Assembly (NCBI GenBank): GCA_017555965.1
Contig: JAFZFH010000116.1
Span: 24,630 to 88,629, forward strand
Direction: 5' to 3'
Length of the DNA stretch: 64,000 nucleotides
DNA from: Bacteroidales bacterium
GTDB lineage: Bacteria; Bacteroidota; Bacteroidia; Bacteroidales; UBA932
Below are positions 28,929 through 37,415 of this stretch, piece after piece (position 1 is the stretch's first letter; every line of letters begins with the position of its first letter). The notes under the pieces are model-generated. The model did not search any database, was not told the DNA's origin, and worked only from the letters and a program-made list of their open reading frames with translations. The position numbers and the translations under genes were made by a program.

Positions 28929-30821
28929 ATGGATATAAGGATATTGCCAAGTAATATAGCGAATATGATCGCTGCGGGAGAGGTCGTTCAGAGACCTGCA
29001 TCCGTGGTGAAGGAGCTTATGGAGAATGCTGTCGATGCCGGTGCAGACCAGATTACCGTAGTCATTCAGGATGCAGGAAGGACGCTTATCCAGATCATTG
29101 ACAACGGATGCGGAATGTCTCCGGATCAGGCCGTGCTCTGCTTTGAGCGTCATGCGACGTCGAAGCTCCGTACTGCTGAAGACCTTCAGAATATTCTGAC
29201 CTTCGGATTCCGTGGTGAGGCTCTTGCTTCCATTGCGGCAGTGGCAGAAGTGACGTTGAAGACACGTCGTGAGGAGGATGAAGTGGGATGCCAGGTGGAT
29301 TTTGCAGATTCCCAGCATCTTGCCACAAAGGAAGTTGCAGCCCCTCGAGGTGCGAACTTCAGCGTGCGCAATCTGTTCTACAATGTTCCTGCCAGGAGGA
29401 AATTCCTCAAGTCTGACTCTGTGGAATTCAAGCATATCGTTTCCGAATTCACACGCGTAGCCCTTACATGTCCGGATATCGGATTCACATTGACTCATAA
29501 CGGCAAGGATGTCTATGTTCTGAGACCAGCCAAGTCGTTGAAGTTCAGAATACAGGATGTGCTTGGAACCAATGTGGCAAATGACGTTGTCGATATCAAG
29601 GCTGATACTTCGGTCGCAACCATTTCTGGTTTTGTAGGTCGTCCGGATTCTGCAAAGAAAGGATTGGGCAACCAGTATTTCTTTGTCAACGGCCGTTTCT
29701 TCAAGAGCCCGTATCTGCATAAGGCGGTGATGAAGGCATATGAAAACCTTATTCCGGAGGGTATGACCCCTTCATATTTCATATATCTTCAGGTGGATCC
29801 GCAGTCAGTCGATGTGAATATCCATCCTACCAAGACTGAAATCAAATTTGAGGATGACAGCGTACTTTTCCAGATACTCTTTGCCTGCATCAAGGAATCT
29901 CTCGGAAAGAACTCTTTCGGAGACAGCATTGATTTCGACCGCGAAGGAGTGCCTGAAATACCGGCCTTCGGAAAGAGTTTCTATGAAGCACATCAGATCA
30001 GTGAGCCGCAGCCGGGCCTGGATCCTACATACAATCCTTTTGACAATGACGGTTTCGCTTCTGTGGATTCGCCGTTCGCCAATTCGTTTACGCCAGTTTC
30101 CGGATCTCATAGTCATGGCTCTGTTTTCGGTGACGACTGGTCGGATGTCGGAGAAACATTTGAAACCGGAAGGACTTACGGCGGATATGCACAGACAAGC
30201 CATTTCGTGGAGAAGCGTGACGATTACGGAAAACTTTTCGAGGATAAGATCTCGCCTTCGAAGTCTGTGCTGGTTCTTGGAGGAAAATATATATTGACAT
30301 CTGCAGGAAGCGGCCTTATGACGGTAAATGTCCATCGTGCCATGGAGAGAGTGCTTTATGAGCGTTTTCTTGATGCCATGTCGAGAAATGCCCATGTGAC
30401 CCAGACCGCTCTCTTCCCTGTGACCGTATATGTCGGAGTTGAGAACATGTGCCTTTTCAGCGAACATGCCGCAATGCTTGAAAGCCTCGGTTTTGATATT
30501 GCTCCGTTCGGTACAGATACTATCGTGGTGAATGGTGTACCTGAGGGATATAGTGCAGAGGCGGGAAAGATTCAGTCGATGGTAGATGACCTTCTGCTGA
30601 TTCTTGCGGATGATCATGGTGCACTTCCAGAGATGATGACTGCCAATATGGCATCGCGTTTCGCCATGCTGGGTGCTCTCAAGTGCGATCCTGTCACAAA
30701 TCCTGTGGAGGCACAGAGATTGATTGACGCTCTCCTTGCCTGCTCGAATGCCGAGTTTACAAGCACAGGAAGAAGAATCATAAGTATAATATCTGTCGAC
30801 GAGATAGATAAGCGCTTTTAG
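28929..30821 (+). CDS. mutL: DNA mismatch repair protein MutL
   Basis: The 630-residue protein has an intact GHKL ATPase half: ELMENAVDAGA, DNGCGMS and FGFRGEALASI. The C-terminal dimerisation domain follows a low-complexity linker (about 340-430). The endonuclease motif DQHA-x2-E-x4-E of nicking MutL proteins appears as NVHR-AM-E-RVLY-E (467-478), with the aspartate, glutamine and alanine replaced, and the ending TSTGRRIISI lacks an HGRP motif. It probably still couples MutS to downstream repair, but nicking may be lost. Confidence 0.95.
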   Translation: MDIRILPSNIANMIAAGEVVQRPASVVKELMENAVDAGADQITVVIQDAGRTLIQIIDNGCGMSPDQAVLCFERHATSKLRTAEDLQNILTFGFRGEALASIAAVAEVTLKTRREEDEVGCQVDFADSQHLATKEVAAPRGANFSVRNLFYNVPARRKFLKSDSVEFKHIVSEFTRVALTCPDIGFTLTHNGKDVYVLRPAKSLKFRIQDVLGTNVANDVVDIKADTSVATISGFVGRPDSAKKGLGNQYFFVNGRFFKSPYLHKAVMKAYENLIPEGMTPSYFIYLQVDPQSVDVNIHPTKTEIKFEDDSVLFQILFACIKESLGKNSFGDSIDFDREGVPEIPAFGKSFYEAHQISEPQPGLDPTYNPFDNDGFASVDSPFANSFTPVSGSHSHGSVFGDDWSDVGETFETGRTYGGYAQTSHFVEKRDDYGKLFEDKISPSKSVLVLGGKYILTSAGSGLMTVNVHRAMERVLYERFLDAMSRNAHVTQTALFPVTVYVGVENMCLFSEHAAMLESLGFDIAPFGTDTIVVNGVPEGYSAEAGKIQSMVDDLLLILADDHGALPEMMTANMASRFAMLGALKCDPVTNPVEAQRLIDALLACSNAEFTSTGRRIISIISVDEIDKRF

Positions 30822-30839
30822 TTTATAAAAAGAAACGAA

Positions 30840-31535
30840 ATGAGTTATTATTCATACAACAGGGGAGGGTTTCTGAGTAACGTTCCGACAGCGACAAAGA
30901 ACATCATAATAATCAATGTTCTCGTAATGATTATGACTTCATTGAATGAAACTTTCATGTACGAGAAATTTGCATTGTTTTATCCTTCGTCACCGTTTTT
31001 CCATTTCTGGCAGCCGGTGACTCATATGTTCATGCACGGCGGCTTCTGGCACCTCTTCTTCAATATGTACACCCTCTATTTCTTCGGACGTGTGCTTGAA
31101 GAAAGATGGGGTGCAAAGAAGTTCCTGATCTTCTATTTCGTGACAGGTATAGGTGCAGCCCTTGTCCACACTGGAGTGGAATGGATTCAGATGCAGCACT
31201 GGATGGGACAGGTGGCAGAAGGCTCATTGGCAGCTCAGGCCAATATCTATAACCTCAAGATGACTCCTACAGTAGGAGCTTCGGGTGCCATTTATGGTGT
31301 CCTTATGGGATTTGCCATGCTTTATCCTGATGCGGTAATGTCGCTAATCTTCCCTCCTATATCGTTGAAGGCCAAGTGGTTCGTGCTTATCTTCGGAGGA
31401 ATTGAACTTCTTACAGGAGTGACTGGCGTCGGTGGCGGTATCGCACATTTTGCACATCTTGGAGGTCTTATCTTCGGATATCTCCTCATCATGTACTGGA
31501 AGAAGAGACGAACTCTTTACGGAAGAGATTATTAA
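30840..31535 (+). CDS. Rhomboid family intramembrane serine protease
   Basis: The 231-residue polytopic protein has the catalytic serine in VGASGAIYGVLMG (about residues 142-154), a later HFAHLGGLIFG that supplies the catalytic histidine, and the conserved HMFMHGGFWHLFFNMYTLYF segment on helix 2. It cuts transmembrane segments within the membrane; substrates are unknown. It follows mutL by 18 nt and precedes the endonuclease/phosphatase-fold gene by 12 nt. Confidence 0.94.
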   Translation: MSYYSYNRGGFLSNVPTATKNIIIINVLVMIMTSLNETFMYEKFALFYPSSPFFHFWQPVTHMFMHGGFWHLFFNMYTLYFFGRVLEERWGAKKFLIFYFVTGIGAALVHTGVEWIQMQHWMGQVAEGSLAAQANIYNLKMTPTVGASGAIYGVLMGFAMLYPDAVMSLIFPPISLKAKWFVLIFGGIELLTGVTGVGGGIAHFAHLGGLIFGYLLIMYWKKRRTLYGRDY

Positions 31536-31547
31536 CAGGACGGTCAG

Positions 31548-32627
31548 ATGGCAAGAAACAGATTCTTCGGGTTGACATCGCGAGTGCTGATGCTTATTGT
31601 GGCAGGACTTCTCGTTCTGTCCTATGCGTCCATCGTGGTCAATCCTGCCAGACTCTGGTTCGTGTCTCTGGTCGGAATATTCTTCGTGCCTCTTTCCGTT
31701 CTGAACCTGATACTGCTTTTGTGGGCTGTAAAGCGTAGGTCAAAATCCTTGCTGATTCCGCTGCTGGCCCTCCTGCCGGCCTTCTTCTTTGTCGGAAGAT
31801 ATGTGCAGTCGGATTCGGATGAGGACCGTATTGCAAGAATGTCCCACACGGGCAACACTATCAAGGTCGTTTCATATAATGTAGGCCGTTTTGCATGTGA
31901 TGATGGTGAGTTCGCATCCCGTAAGGATTGTGCGGATTCTGTCTTTGCCTTTATCCTTGAGCAGAATCCTGACATAATCTGCCTTCAGGAGTTTCATATA
32001 TCTGACGTCAATAACATAAGAGCTCTGCTCCGAAAGAGGATGAGTGATTATAAGGCGGAATATTATATGTTCCCGACCGGAAACGGTGCTTTCGGCAATA
32101 TTACTCTCAGCCGAATACCCGTGAAGAATAAGGGTGTGATAAAGTTTGACGGCAGCGCAAATCTGGCAATATATACGGATTACAGTTTCCACGGCAAGGA
32201 TTTCCGTGTATATAACTGCCATTTCGAAAGTTATAACATTTCTTTGTCCGGCCTTCTCCGTGCAATATCGAGGAAGGACAGCGGAGTGTTTGCGGAGGCC
32301 GGAAACAAGATGAAGCGCTCAATAACACGTCGTCCCAAGCAGGTGAACCAGGTGTTCTCGGATATCGAAAACTGTCCGATTGATTCATTCGTGTGTGGCG
32401 ACTTCAACGATAATCCGATGTCATACACATATTATCGTATGACCCGCGGGCGTAAGGATGCTTTTGTTGAGGCCGGAGATGGCTTTGGAGCCACATACGC
32501 GACTTTGTGGCCGGTGTTGAGAATTGATTATGTTCTTTTCCCTGAACGCTTCAAGGCGGTCTCTCATGAAATTCCGAGAGTGCCGTACTCCGACCACTAT
32601 CCGGTCGTGACAGAAATTGAATTGTAA
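31548..32627 (+). CDS. Membrane-anchored endonuclease/exonuclease/phosphatase family protein
   Basis: The 359-residue protein has three hydrophobic segments in the first ~85 residues and then a catalytic EEP domain. The catalytic motifs are VVSYNVGRF, ICLQEF (catalytic Glu), SRIPV, VCGDFNDNP and YSDHYPVVTEI (catalytic His). The domain would face the periplasm or outside, so an exported nuclease or phosphatase/phosphodiesterase is likely; the substrate is not determined. Its stop abuts the tsaC start. Confidence 0.9.
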   Translation: MARNRFFGLTSRVLMLIVAGLLVLSYASIVVNPARLWFVSLVGIFFVPLSVLNLILLLWAVKRRSKSLLIPLLALLPAFFFVGRYVQSDSDEDRIARMSHTGNTIKVVSYNVGRFACDDGEFASRKDCADSVFAFILEQNPDIICLQEFHISDVNNIRALLRKRMSDYKAEYYMFPTGNGAFGNITLSRIPVKNKGVIKFDGSANLAIYTDYSFHGKDFRVYNCHFESYNISLSGLLRAISRKDSGVFAEAGNKMKRSITRRPKQVNQVFSDIENCPIDSFVCGDFNDNPMSYTYYRMTRGRKDAFVEAGDGFGATYATLWPVLRIDYVLFPERFKAVSHEIPRVPYSDHYPVVTEIEL

Positions 32628-33233
32628 ATGATTGAAGATATGGAAATACAGAAAGCTTTGGAAGTGCTGCGTAATGGCGGTGTCATCCTCTATCCTACAG
32701 ATACAGTATGGGGAATCGGTTGTGATGCGACAGATCCTGCAGCTGTAGCAAAGATCTATGAGATAAAGAAGCGTGCGGACAGCAAGTCGCTCGTGCTTTT
32801 GGCCAGCGATATGGATATGATCTGCAGATATGTTAAGGAAGTTCCGGAAATGGCCATCCAGCTTGTTGAGGTGAACGACAAGCCTATGACCATCATATAT
32901 CCTGGTGCAGTCGCAGGAGAGAAAGGCTGCATGAAAGCGGACCGACGCTGTCTTGCAGCCAATGCGGTTGCCGAAGATGGTACAGTGGGTATCAGAATTC
33001 CGATGATGGACTTCTGTCAGCAGCTTGTAGCCAAGTTCGGACGTCCGATCGTTTCGACTTCTGCCAATATGTCAGGCGAGCCGACTCCGAAGAAGTTCTC
33101 AGAGATTTCGGAAGAAATCCGCTCTTCTGTGGATCATATCGTGGATCCAGCCCTTGAAAAAGGTGCGACCGGACAGTCGTCGTCAATCATCAAGGTAGGT
33201 CTTGACTATTCGATCGAAATTATCCGTAAATAG
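32628..33233 (+). CDS. tsaC: L-threonylcarbamoyladenylate synthase (YrdC/Sua5 domain)
   Basis: The 201-residue cytosolic enzyme makes threonylcarbamoyl-AMP from threonine, bicarbonate and ATP for t6A37 of ANN-decoding tRNAs. YPTDTVWGIGCDAT, the KKRADSKSLVLLA lysine-rich substrate site and PIVSTSANMSGEP are all family hallmarks. Start 32628 directly follows the previous stop; a second ATG at 32640 is possible. A 132-bp repeat element lies just downstream. Confidence 0.93.
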   Translation: MIEDMEIQKALEVLRNGGVILYPTDTVWGIGCDATDPAAVAKIYEIKKRADSKSLVLLASDMDMICRYVKEVPEMAIQLVEVNDKPMTIIYPGAVAGEKGCMKADRRCLAANAVAEDGTVGIRIPMMDFCQQLVAKFGRPIVSTSANMSGEPTPKKFSEISEEIRSSVDHIVDPALEKGATGQSSSIIKVGLDYSIEIIRK

Positions 33234-33243
33234 AACCCTCGGG

Positions 33244-33375
33244 ACGTTGAGCGGGCATTAAGGCACCAGGTGGGCCACACGGCATATAGACTCGCTCAAT
33301 GGCAGCAAAAAACATCCGTTGAGCGACAGGTGTAACCTTTTAGACTGTCCAGAGGCTACTCACTTCGCTCAACGG
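33244..33375 (-). repeat. 132-bp four-arm palindromic element, copy 1 (REP-like)
   Basis: Arms ACGTTGAGCG (33244-33253), CGCTCAATGG (33293-33302), CCGTTGAGCG (33316-33325) and CGCTCAACGG (33366-33375) are spaced 39, 13 and 40 nt apart. Read on the minus strand, the geometry is 40/13/39 and the central loop ATGTTTTTTGCTG differs from copy 2 by one base. The 40-nt spacers of the two copies match at 28 of 40 positions. It lies between the convergent tsaC and radA genes and may also serve as terminator. Confidence 0.85.
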
Positions 33376-33379
33376 CCTG

Positions 33380-34756
33380 CTATCCTTTGAACAGGGTGCG
33401 GCACAATGCCGGCACATCAGCGACCTTGACGACTTCAATTCCTGGAGCGTCGACACCTTCGAGGCTGCTGAAGCTAGAGACATATATTTTCTTGAAACCC
33501 AGACGGGCCGCCTCAATTATACGGCGGTCCGTCTGCGCTACAGGGCGCACCTCACCGCTGAGGCCGATTTCTCCTGCGAAGCATACGTCCGAAGGTATCG
33601 CAAAATCGAAATTAGACGACAGCACTGCACTGATGACAGCAAGGTCGCATGCAGGATCGCTTACCTTGAGTCCACCTGCCATGTTCAGGAACACATCCTT
33701 TACGCTGAGCTTGAATCCTGCCCTCTTTTCCAGAACGGCAAGGAGCATGTTCAGACGACGCACGTCGAAGCCGGTTGCACTTCGCTGAGGTGTACCGTAC
33801 GCTGCAGAACTTACAAGAGACTGGACCTCGATCAGGAACGGCCTGGTTCCGTCAAGCATCGCACTCACTGCAACTCCGCTGAGTCCCTCCTCATGCATCG
33901 GAATAAGCATCTCAGACGGATTGCTCACCTCTCTCAGGCCTTTGCCTGTCATCTCGAACACTGCAAGTTCAGATGTGGAGCCAAAACGGTTCTTGATGCT
34001 TCTGAGAAGTCTGTATGTTCCTCGATTGTCTCCCTCAAACTGCAGGACGACATCCACGATATGTTCAAGAATCTTCGGACCGGCAATGCTTCCTTCCTTG
34101 GTAATGTGGCCGATGAGTATCACCGGCACTCCTGTTTCCTTGGCGAAACGAAGGAGCAGGGCTGCAGTCTCTCTGATCTGGGTTACCGAACCGGGAGAAG
34201 ATTCCACATTCTGAGAAAACATGGTCTGCACCGAATCGACAACCATCAGATCCGGCATTAATGAACGTGCTTCAGCGATGATGTTCTCCATCAGCGTCTC
34301 ACTGTAGATGAAGCAGTTGGAGTCATCTCCTCCGATACGGGCTGCACGTAGCTTGACCTGCTTTGCACTTTCCTCGCCTGTAACATAAAGAGTCTTCAGA
34401 TTCGGACAATGAAGCGGAATCTGCAATGAAAGCGTAGACTTTCCGATTCCAGGCTCTCCGCCTATCAGTACCAATGATCCTTCGACAAGGCCACCGCCGA
34501 GAATACGGTCGACCTCACCATTGTTCAGGGAAATGCGACTCTCTACAGATGAGTTAATATGGGAAAGGGGCATCGGCTTCTGTCCGGATCCAGGCACAGA
34601 GGCAGAAACTGCTGCCCCAGACTTTTTACCGGTCGCCACAGTCTCCTCCACCATCGTATTCCACTCTCCACAGGCTGGGCATCTTCCCATCCATTTCGAA
34701 CTCTCGTTTCCGCATGACTTGCAGAACCACACCGTCTTTGTCTTCACTGTTGCCAT
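33380..34756 (-). CDS. radA: DNA repair protein RadA
   Basis: The 458-residue cytosolic branch-migration ATPase has an N-terminal C4 zinc finger (CKSCGNESSKWMGRCPACGE), the Walker A motif GGEPGIGKST near residue 98, the RadA-specific KNRFGS motif, and a C-terminal Lon protease-like domain (SDPACDLAVISAVLSS). It promotes recombination intermediate processing with RecA. The metallophosphoesterase gene lies 5 nt upstream in the same direction, so the two are likely co-transcribed. Confidence 0.97.
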   Translation of the reverse strand: MATVKTKTVWFCKSCGNESSKWMGRCPACGEWNTMVEETVATGKKSGAAVSASVPGSGQKPMPLSHINSSVESRISLNNGEVDRILGGGLVEGSLVLIGGEPGIGKSTLSLQIPLHCPNLKTLYVTGEESAKQVKLRAARIGGDDSNCFIYSETLMENIIAEARSLMPDLMVVDSVQTMFSQNVESSPGSVTQIRETAALLLRFAKETGVPVILIGHITKEGSIAGPKILEHIVDVVLQFEGDNRGTYRLLRSIKNRFGSTSELAVFEMTGKGLREVSNPSEMLIPMHEEGLSGVAVSAMLDGTRPFLIEVQSLVSSAAYGTPQRSATGFDVRRLNMLLAVLEKRAGFKLSVKDVFLNMAGGLKVSDPACDLAVISAVLSSNFDFAIPSDVCFAGEIGLSGEVRPVAQTDRRIIEAARLGFKKIYVSSFSSLEGVDAPGIEVVKVADVPALCRTLFKG

Positions 34757-34761
34757 ATCTT

Positions 34762-35259
34762 CTAATCTCTTTCCAATTCAAATACTTCCATAGAATGGAT
34801 CTTACCATCCTCAATCTTAAATCTCAATGCCGTGCGGACAATATGAAAACCTTGGATTCCTGCCGCACCCGGATTGATCACCAGCATATTGCGCCTCGCC
34901 GTATCACGAACCACCTTCAGGATATGTGAATGACCGCATACGAATATGTCCGGCTTATAACTGTCTATCAGCTCTCTGGCCCTTGGGTCGTATCGTCCCG
35001 GATATCCGCCGACATGGGTCATGAGGACCTTCATTCCCTCGCACTCGAAGAAACGATGGATCGGGTGGTCGAAACGCAATGCATGATTGTCGCAATTACC
35101 TGCCACACCCACCAATGGCTTGAATCGGGCAATTTCCTTCGCCAGGTCCATGCCTCCGCCAAAGTCTCCGGCATGCCAGATCTGATCGACCGGCGCAAGG
35201 AATTCCTTGAACCTGTCGTCAAAAACCCCATGGGTATCCGATATGAGCCCTATATACAT
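34762..35259 (-). CDS. YfcE/MJ0936 family metallophosphoesterase
   Basis: The 165-residue calcineurin-like phosphodiesterase has the metal-binding motifs ISDTHG (residues 5-10), HAGDFGG, GNCDN and CGHSH. Such small enzymes hydrolyse phosphodiesters in vitro; the cellular substrate is unknown. It lies between DUF5009 (1 nt upstream) and radA (5 nt downstream) in a three-gene minus-strand unit. Confidence 0.93.
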   Translation of the reverse strand: MYIGLISDTHGVFDDRFKEFLAPVDQIWHAGDFGGGMDLAKEIARFKPLVGVAGNCDNHALRFDHPIHRFFECEGMKVLMTHVGGYPGRYDPRARELIDSYKPDIFVCGHSHILKVVRDTARRNMLVINPGAAGIQGFHIVRTALRFKIEDGKIHSMEVFELERD

Positions 35260-35260
35260 C

Positions 35261-36337
35261 CTATAGTCTGATTATAATCTTCTTCTTGTACAGAACCATT
35301 GCAATTGCAAGGTGTACAGCAAGGAATATGAGTGCATAAAGCAGTGATGTCCATTCATTTGCGCCAAAGACGGCACCATAATCCCATTCTGTCCACCATA
35401 CAACCTTCTGGATAAGCGCAGCCAGGACAAAGATGGACAGCGGATTCATACCTAGGGCACGCAGTGGAGTGAATGGCTTTACTATGCCCTTTATATCTGT
35501 AAGCCAGGTGATGAAGGCAAGAATGAACATCGACCAACCGCCGGCATACAGCACATATGATGCAGACCAAAGCGGCTTGTTTATAGGCACCCATATAGCC
35601 AAGATCTGAGAAAGAGCCAGAGAAATGGCCGCAAATGAATATAACGTAGTCAGCTTTTCTGAAACCGGGAGTTCCTTTCTCATAAGACCTCCGGTCAAAT
35701 AACCAAGCAAGGCTGTACATGCCCCGGTAAGTACTCCAAGCAATCCTTCAGGATCAAAAGGCGCCTGGGTTCCATCCGCAAAAAAGTACCAAGGGTAAAG
35801 ATGGTCCTTTCCGAACAATGCCTCATCTATCCTACGTGCCGCGCAACCTTCAAGTGTGAACGCACCCTCTGGTCCGGCAAACATCACCAGGATTGCCACA
35901 TGAAGTGCGGAGAGAACTGCGACAGCACATAATATCTTCTTCGGAGTCTTGAGCCATAATGCCAATACAGAAGCCAGCATGTAACACAAGGCGATTCTTT
36001 GAAATACCGCCATGAATCTGAATGTTTCCATCCAGCCTTTTTCAAATGGAAAGGCATTGATGAACATGCCGATCAGAATCAGTAATATTCCCCTTTTGAA
36101 TATCTTGCCTAGGGAGTTTTGGTCCAGCCTAGTAAAGCGGGCAAGGGAAAATGCCATTGAAACTCCTACGCAAAAAAGGAAAGACGGGAACACAAGATCA
36201 GTCGGCGTACAGCCATCCCAAGGAGCATGCTTGAAGATAGGGAATGTCATTTCCCAAAGACCCGGATTGTTTGCGAGTATCATCATTGAAACACAGAGGC
36301 CTCTGAAGATATCAAGAGAAAGATAGCGCTTTTGCAT
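35261..36337 (-). CDS. DUF5009/HGSNAT-like membrane acyltransferase
   Basis: The 358-residue polytopic protein (about ten membrane segments) opens with RYLSLDIFRGLCVSMMILAN and has TPTDLVFPSFLFCVGVSMA, features shared with heparan-alpha-glucosaminide N-acetyltransferase-like proteins. These move acyl groups from a cytosolic acyl-CoA across the membrane to a glycan. The acceptor here is unknown; cell-envelope polysaccharide is a guess. It is the first gene of the unit ending in radA and is divergent from rsmE. Confidence 0.88.
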   Translation of the reverse strand: MQKRYLSLDIFRGLCVSMMILANNPGLWEMTFPIFKHAPWDGCTPTDLVFPSFLFCVGVSMAFSLARFTRLDQNSLGKIFKRGILLILIGMFINAFPFEKGWMETFRFMAVFQRIALCYMLASVLALWLKTPKKILCAVAVLSALHVAILVMFAGPEGAFTLEGCAARRIDEALFGKDHLYPWYFFADGTQAPFDPEGLLGVLTGACTALLGYLTGGLMRKELPVSEKLTTLYSFAAISLALSQILAIWVPINKPLWSASYVLYAGGWSMFILAFITWLTDIKGIVKPFTPLRALGMNPLSIFVLAALIQKVVWWTEWDYGAVFGANEWTSLLYALIFLAVHLAIAMVLYKKKIIIRL

Positions 36338-36377
36338 TGACTGTATTGTTTCTTGTTCGCAAATTTAATATTTCGTT

Positions 36378-36406
36378 TTGTCATTCTGAACGAAGTGAAG
36401 AATCTT
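36378..36406 (+). repeat. Dispersed 29-bp repeat, copy 2
   Basis: TTGTCATTCTGAACGAAGTG followed by AAGAATCTT. It is the inverted-orientation partner of the copy at 28500-28528 and contains a small internal palindrome (ATTC...GAAT). It sits between the divergent DUF5009 and rsmE genes. Confidence 0.75.
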
Positions 36407-36438
36407 TTGCGTAAGTTTGCATACTTAAATTGTACACC

Positions 36439-37158
36439 ATGGAACTTTTCTACTCTAGAGATATAGCTGGCGGCATCTGCCGTCTGGACCAGGATGAATC
36501 TGTTCACTGTGCCAAGGTGCTGAGACATCGCACAGGCGATGAAATATCCGTCATTGACGGATGCGGAACCTTGTACAGATGCAGGATCACCACGGACAGT
36601 CCGAAAGGAGTAGAAGCCATGGTCATTTCTTCTGAGGAGGGATGGGGCAGCCATCCTTACCGCCTTCATATGGCGGTGTGCCCTACGAAAAACAATGACA
36701 GATATGAGTGGTTTGCTGAAAAGGCGTGCGAGATCGGAATTGACGAGGTGTCGCCGGTCATCGGAGAACATTCTGAAAGACGAGTATTCAAGACCAGCCG
36801 TATCGAGAAGATTCTTGTAAGTGCGGCAAAGCAGTCTCTCAAGGGAGCTGTTCCGACTGTCAATGAGCCTGTCTCAGTAAAGGAATTCATCAAGGCACAT
36901 GCAGATTCATCTGCACTGAAGCTTATTGCATATTGTTTCGAAGATGAGAACACCCCTCGCAGAAGCATCAAGGACGTCCTTGCAGGTAATGAGTCCGAAG
37001 AGATTGTCATCCTGATAGGTCCTGAGGGCGACTTCTCAGTAGCAGAAGCTGAGCTCGCCATGGCGAACGGCTTCATCCCGGTACATCTTGGAGACTCCCG
37101 TCTACGAACAGAGACCGCCGCTCTCGCAGCAGTCTCTGCAGTATATTTCTGCCGTTAA
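36439..37158 (+). CDS. rsmE: 16S rRNA (uracil(1498)-N(3))-methyltransferase
   Basis: The 239-residue SPOUT-fold methyltransferase modifies U1498 in the decoding centre of 16S rRNA. HCAKVLRHRTGDEISVIDG at the N-terminus (PUA-like) and the SAM-knot motifs VILIGPEGDFSVAEAELA and HLGDSRLRTETAALAAVSAV are clear. ATG 36439 is used in place of the TTG 9 nt upstream. The stop codon TAA lies within the first arm of repeat copy 2. A TAAGTTTG box at 36412-36419 may be its -7 element. Confidence 0.95.
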   Translation: MELFYSRDIAGGICRLDQDESVHCAKVLRHRTGDEISVIDGCGTLYRCRITTDSPKGVEAMVISSEEGWGSHPYRLHMAVCPTKNNDRYEWFAEKACEIGIDEVSPVIGEHSERRVFKTSRIEKILVSAAKQSLKGAVPTVNEPVSVKEFIKAHADSSALKLIAYCFEDENTPRRSIKDVLAGNESEEIVILIGPEGDFSVAEAELAMANGFIPVHLGDSRLRTETAALAAVSAVYFCR

Positions 37159-37283
37159 GCGGAGTGAGCGGCTTCAGGATAGTCTGAAGCGTTATCCATG
37201 TCGCTCAACGGATGTTTTTTGCCGCCGTTGAGCGGTTGTAAATGCTCTACATCTTCTATAGTATAATAATCGTCGCTCAACGG
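37152..37283 (+). repeat. 132-bp four-arm palindromic element, copy 2 (REP-like)
   Basis: Arms CCGTTAAGCG (37152-37161), CGCTCAACGG (37202-37211), CCGTTGAGCG (37225-37234) and CGCTCAACGG (37274-37283) are spaced 40, 13 and 39 nt apart. The central loop is ATGTTTTTTGCCG. The first spacer contains its own small hairpin, GCTTCAG...CTGAAGC. The element overlaps the last two codons of rsmE and lies upstream of the transposase gene. Confidence 0.88.
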
Positions 37284-37415
37284 AGTGAATCCTATTGGCT
37301 TGTTTGTAATTGAAAGCCAGAATTGCAATCTTTGTAAGAACTTTCAGACTCTGTTGGTATGACCGGGGCAGAGACTGACGGGGTATTGTTAAAGTCCTAA
37401 GAAGGGTTGAGGAGT

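Noticed and set aside
33244-33375. Regularly spaced short repeats that could suggest a CRISPR array
   Set aside because: Arms alternate in orientation, the two spacings differ (about 39 and 13 nt), each locus has only four arms, and one spacer is homologous between loci. No cas genes are nearby.
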